From positions 372,001 to 436,000 of the forward strand of contig NZ_JACGLT010000002.1 in the NCBI RefSeq assembly GCF_014062315.1: 64,000 nt of DNA, written 5' to 3'. This document shows, piece by piece, positions 62,531 to 64,000 of this stretch. This DNA is from Gelidibacter maritimus. GTDB taxonomy: Bacteria; Bacteroidota; Bacteroidia; Flavobacteriales; Flavobacteriaceae. The first letter of the stretch is position 1. Every line of letters starts with the position of its first letter. The notes below the pieces were generated by a model. The model was not told the DNA's origin. It did not search any database and saw nothing but the letters and a program-made list of their open reading frames with translations. The translations under genes and the position numbers were made by a program.

Positions 62531-62553
62531 ATCTTATTAAATTAAATGGACAC

Positions 62554-62579
62554 CAAGGTTTTAATCGTTAAAAACCTTG
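62554..62579. other. Hairpin after the oxidoreductase gene
   Basis: CAAGGTTTT-AATCGTTA-AAAACCTTG, perfect 9-bp arms, 23 nt after the stop. Confidence 0.5.
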
Positions 62580-62701
62580 ATTTCGTCGAATAGACAGAAG
62601 TAGCACTCTTAATATTATGTTAAATAAGATGAATTTTCTATTTTTATAATTGATTTAATTGTTACTATAAGGTTTATCTATTAACGAAAATTAAATCTCA
62701 T

Positions 62702-62728
62702 AACCCTACTTTTCAGTAGGGTTTTTTT
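62702..62728. terminator. Bidirectional terminator between convergent genes
   Basis: AACCCTACT-TTTC-AGTAGGGTT followed by TTTTT on the plus strand. The stop codon of the convergent glycosyltransferase (62713-62715) lies in the loop and first stem base. Confidence 0.75.
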
Positions 62729-63744
62729 AGGATGTTTTCAATCTTTTCAACCACATCTCTCGGATCGATAGTGGCCATACAGTTTTCATAACCCTCAGGA
62801 AATTTGTTGCCATAAATGGAGGTTGGAATTTCAGGAAATTTTTTACGATCCGCTAAAAGTGCATTGTTTTCATCCTGATGAAACGGGAAAAACCCTGCAT
62901 AAGGATGGGTTACGCCCCAAAGCGTCAAAACTTTTACCCCCATCATTGCCGCCAAATGGGCGTTGCCCGAATCCATAGAAAGCATCACATCTAAATTTGA
63001 AATCACATCCAATTCTTCATCAAGATTTAACTTTCCAGCAATATTTGTGACATTTTCGTTTTTGATAGAACTCAAGTATGCAGCATCATCTTTACTGCCA
63101 AAAAGCAAAATTTTATAGCTTTTTGAAAGATCTTTAATGACTGATTCCATTAAGTCTAAAGGATACATTTTACTCTTATAAGCTGCAAAAGGTGCAATTC
63201 CTATCCAGTTTTTAGTATCGCTTCCCATCAAATTGAGTGTTTTAGAATTTAATTGGGCACGTTCCGGAAAAATTGGGTCGGAATCTTTAATCGGAAATCC
63301 TAATTTCTCAAAAACATCTTTATAGCGTTGGTGTGTGCTTTTTAATTGCTCAAATATCTTTCCCTTGACTAAAGCTTTCTTTTCAGCCCTTCCTTTGTCC
63401 AATTGGATGGGTTTCAAATCTAACAGAAAGATTTTAAGGATATTACTTCGGAGTACATTATGCAAGTCGGCAACAGCATCAATGCCCAGCATCCTCAAGT
63501 CTTTTGAAAGTTCTAAGAGACCAAAAAAGCCTTTATGATTTCCTTTTAGATCTGGAGCAAAAACAGATACATTTTCTAAATCACGAAAGAATGGTTTAAA
63601 AAATTCTCTGGTTAAGACGGTTAACTTGATCTCTGGATATTGCTCTGTAAAAGCCCTTAGCACCGGGACAGTCATGGCCACGTCTCCCATGGCGGATAGA
63701 CGGATGACGAGGATGTGTTTAGGTTTGGCTGTGGAATTAGACAT
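62713..63744 (-). CDS. Glycosyltransferase family 9 (heptosyltransferase-like)
   Basis: 343 residues of the ADP-heptose:LPS heptosyltransferase type: N-terminal KHILVIRLSAMGDVAMTVPVL, and the C-terminal LSMDSGNAHLAAMMGV (acceptor/donor motif). Should add a sugar to lipopolysaccharide or lipooligosaccharide core in the cytoplasm. The gene lies downstream of the DUF4254 gene. Confidence 0.9.
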   Translation of the reverse strand: MSNSTAKPKHILVIRLSAMGDVAMTVPVLRAFTEQYPEIKLTVLTREFFKPFFRDLENVSVFAPDLKGNHKGFFGLLELSKDLRMLGIDAVADLHNVLRSNILKIFLLDLKPIQLDKGRAEKKALVKGKIFEQLKSTHQRYKDVFEKLGFPIKDSDPIFPERAQLNSKTLNLMGSDTKNWIGIAPFAAYKSKMYPLDLMESVIKDLSKSYKILLFGSKDDAAYLSSIKNENVTNIAGKLNLDEELDVISNLDVMLSMDSGNAHLAAMMGVKVLTLWGVTHPYAGFFPFHQDENNALLADRKKFPEIPTSIYGNKFPEGYENCMATIDPRDVVEKIENILKKPY

Positions 63745-63757
63745 TTTACAAAAAATA

Positions 63758-63788
63758 AACCTGTCAGGTTTTTGAAACGTGACAGGTT
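63758..63788. repeat. CAGGTTT-family hairpin between the DUF4254 and GT9 genes
   Basis: AACCTGTCAGGTTT-TTG-AAACGTGACAGGTT, 14-bp arms with one mismatch. It fills almost the whole gap between two genes of the same direction. Confidence 0.8.
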
Positions 63789-63797
63789 GCGTTTAGT

Positions 63798-64000
63798 TTA
63801 TTTTTGTCCGCGCAATACAGGGTTTAATTCATCATCATTGTACATTTTCATTTGCTTGTACACTTTCATGTATTTGTCGCCGTTTTTAATATCCGTAAGC
63901 AAATCGTCAATGGCTTGGCTTAAATCTTTACGCTGCTCCAATAGCACATTTAGTTTAGTAGTACAATTGAGCTTATGCGATGACGAGGCGTCAGGACGTT
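63798..64000 (-). CDS. DUF4254-family protein, C-terminal part (5' end outside window)
   Basis: The last 67 codons end in MKMYNDDELNPVLRGQK, a C-terminus I recognise as DUF4254, commonly beside heptosyltransferases in Bacteroidota. The rest lies beyond the right edge. Function unknown; LPS-related by context. Confidence 0.8.
   Translation of the reverse strand, partial: RPDASSSHKLNCTTKLNVLLEQRKDLSQAIDDLLTDIKNGDKYMKVYKQMKMYNDDELNPVLRGQK

Overview
The window is chromosomal DNA from a marine- or psychrophile-type member of the Flavobacteriaceae (Bacteroidota). The evidence is a SusC/SusD pair, a PorW/SprE-like type IX secretion lipoprotein, Bacteroidota-type promoter boxes (TAnnTTTG), DUF4292, DUF5687 and DUF4254 family genes, an F-ATPase operon of Bacteroidota layout, and low GC content. 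There are no rRNA or tRNA genes, no CRISPR array and no prophage. It is mostly a core-genome segment with unusually many small palindromic repeats.

Layout. 0-2.5 kb: acyl-ACP desaturase (cut by the left edge), plsC, a Cys-rich secreted protein and a bacilliredoxin, all on the minus strand. 2.7-5.7 kb (plus): a TerB/DnaJ co-chaperone, a dipeptide epimerase and an alpha-oxoamine-synthase-like PLP enzyme. 5.8-14.1 kb: a SusD/SusC pair, a PBP4-type D-Ala-D-Ala peptidase, an M14 carboxypeptidase and a PGRP-type amidase. Together with the epimerase these suggest a murein-peptide theme. 14.3-21.3 kb: a Zn/Mn-type metal ABC importer with an unusual unknown gene inside the operon and winged-helix tails on both permeases, divergent from a DtxR-family regulator. 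21.4-24.2 kb: an S9 peptidase and a RelE-type toxin-antitoxin pair with a clear palindromic operator. 24.3-26.9 kb: feoA-feoB plus a 46-residue FeoB-associated Cys membrane protein. 27.5-31.2 kb: recA, a lipoprotein, an ECF sigma factor and a fused anti-sigma/outer-membrane barrel protein. 31.3-36.5 kb: a second plsC, trpS behind a 122-bp tandem repeat, dprA, a CCDC81-HU/SPOR protein and a thioesterase.

36.6-43.3 kb (minus) is an envelope operon: flippase, dut, nucleotidyltransferase, TPR protein, DUF4292 lipoprotein and EnvC-like factor, with TAATG coupling of the last three. 43.4-49.5 kb: a small lipoprotein, a tRNA-dihydrouridine synthase, an MsbA-like ABC exporter, a LytTR regulator, a CPBP protease and a broken REP-associated tyrosine transposase (RAYT). 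49.8-58.8 kb (minus): SprE/PorW-like lipoprotein, bactofilin, AtpZ, an AtpI-position membrane protein and atpB-E-F-H-A-G, without atpD/atpC. 59.1-64 kb: an ABC ATPase/DUF5687 pair, a ferredoxin-domain oxidoreductase, a GT9 glycosyltransferase and the C-terminal end of a DUF4254 protein.

The most distinctive signals are non-coding. Three palindrome families are scattered through the window: CCTGC...GCAGG; AGACCTnACAGGTTT...AAACCTGTnAGGTCT; and CGCGATGCAATCGCG, whose copies flank the dead RAYT. Members of the first family lie directly against the start codons of several genes (a metal ABC permease, trpS, atpH, a nucleotidyltransferase and perhaps the metal ABC ATPase). A pair of 11-bp direct repeats 22 bp apart lies between the LytTR regulator and the CPBP protease and looks like its operator.
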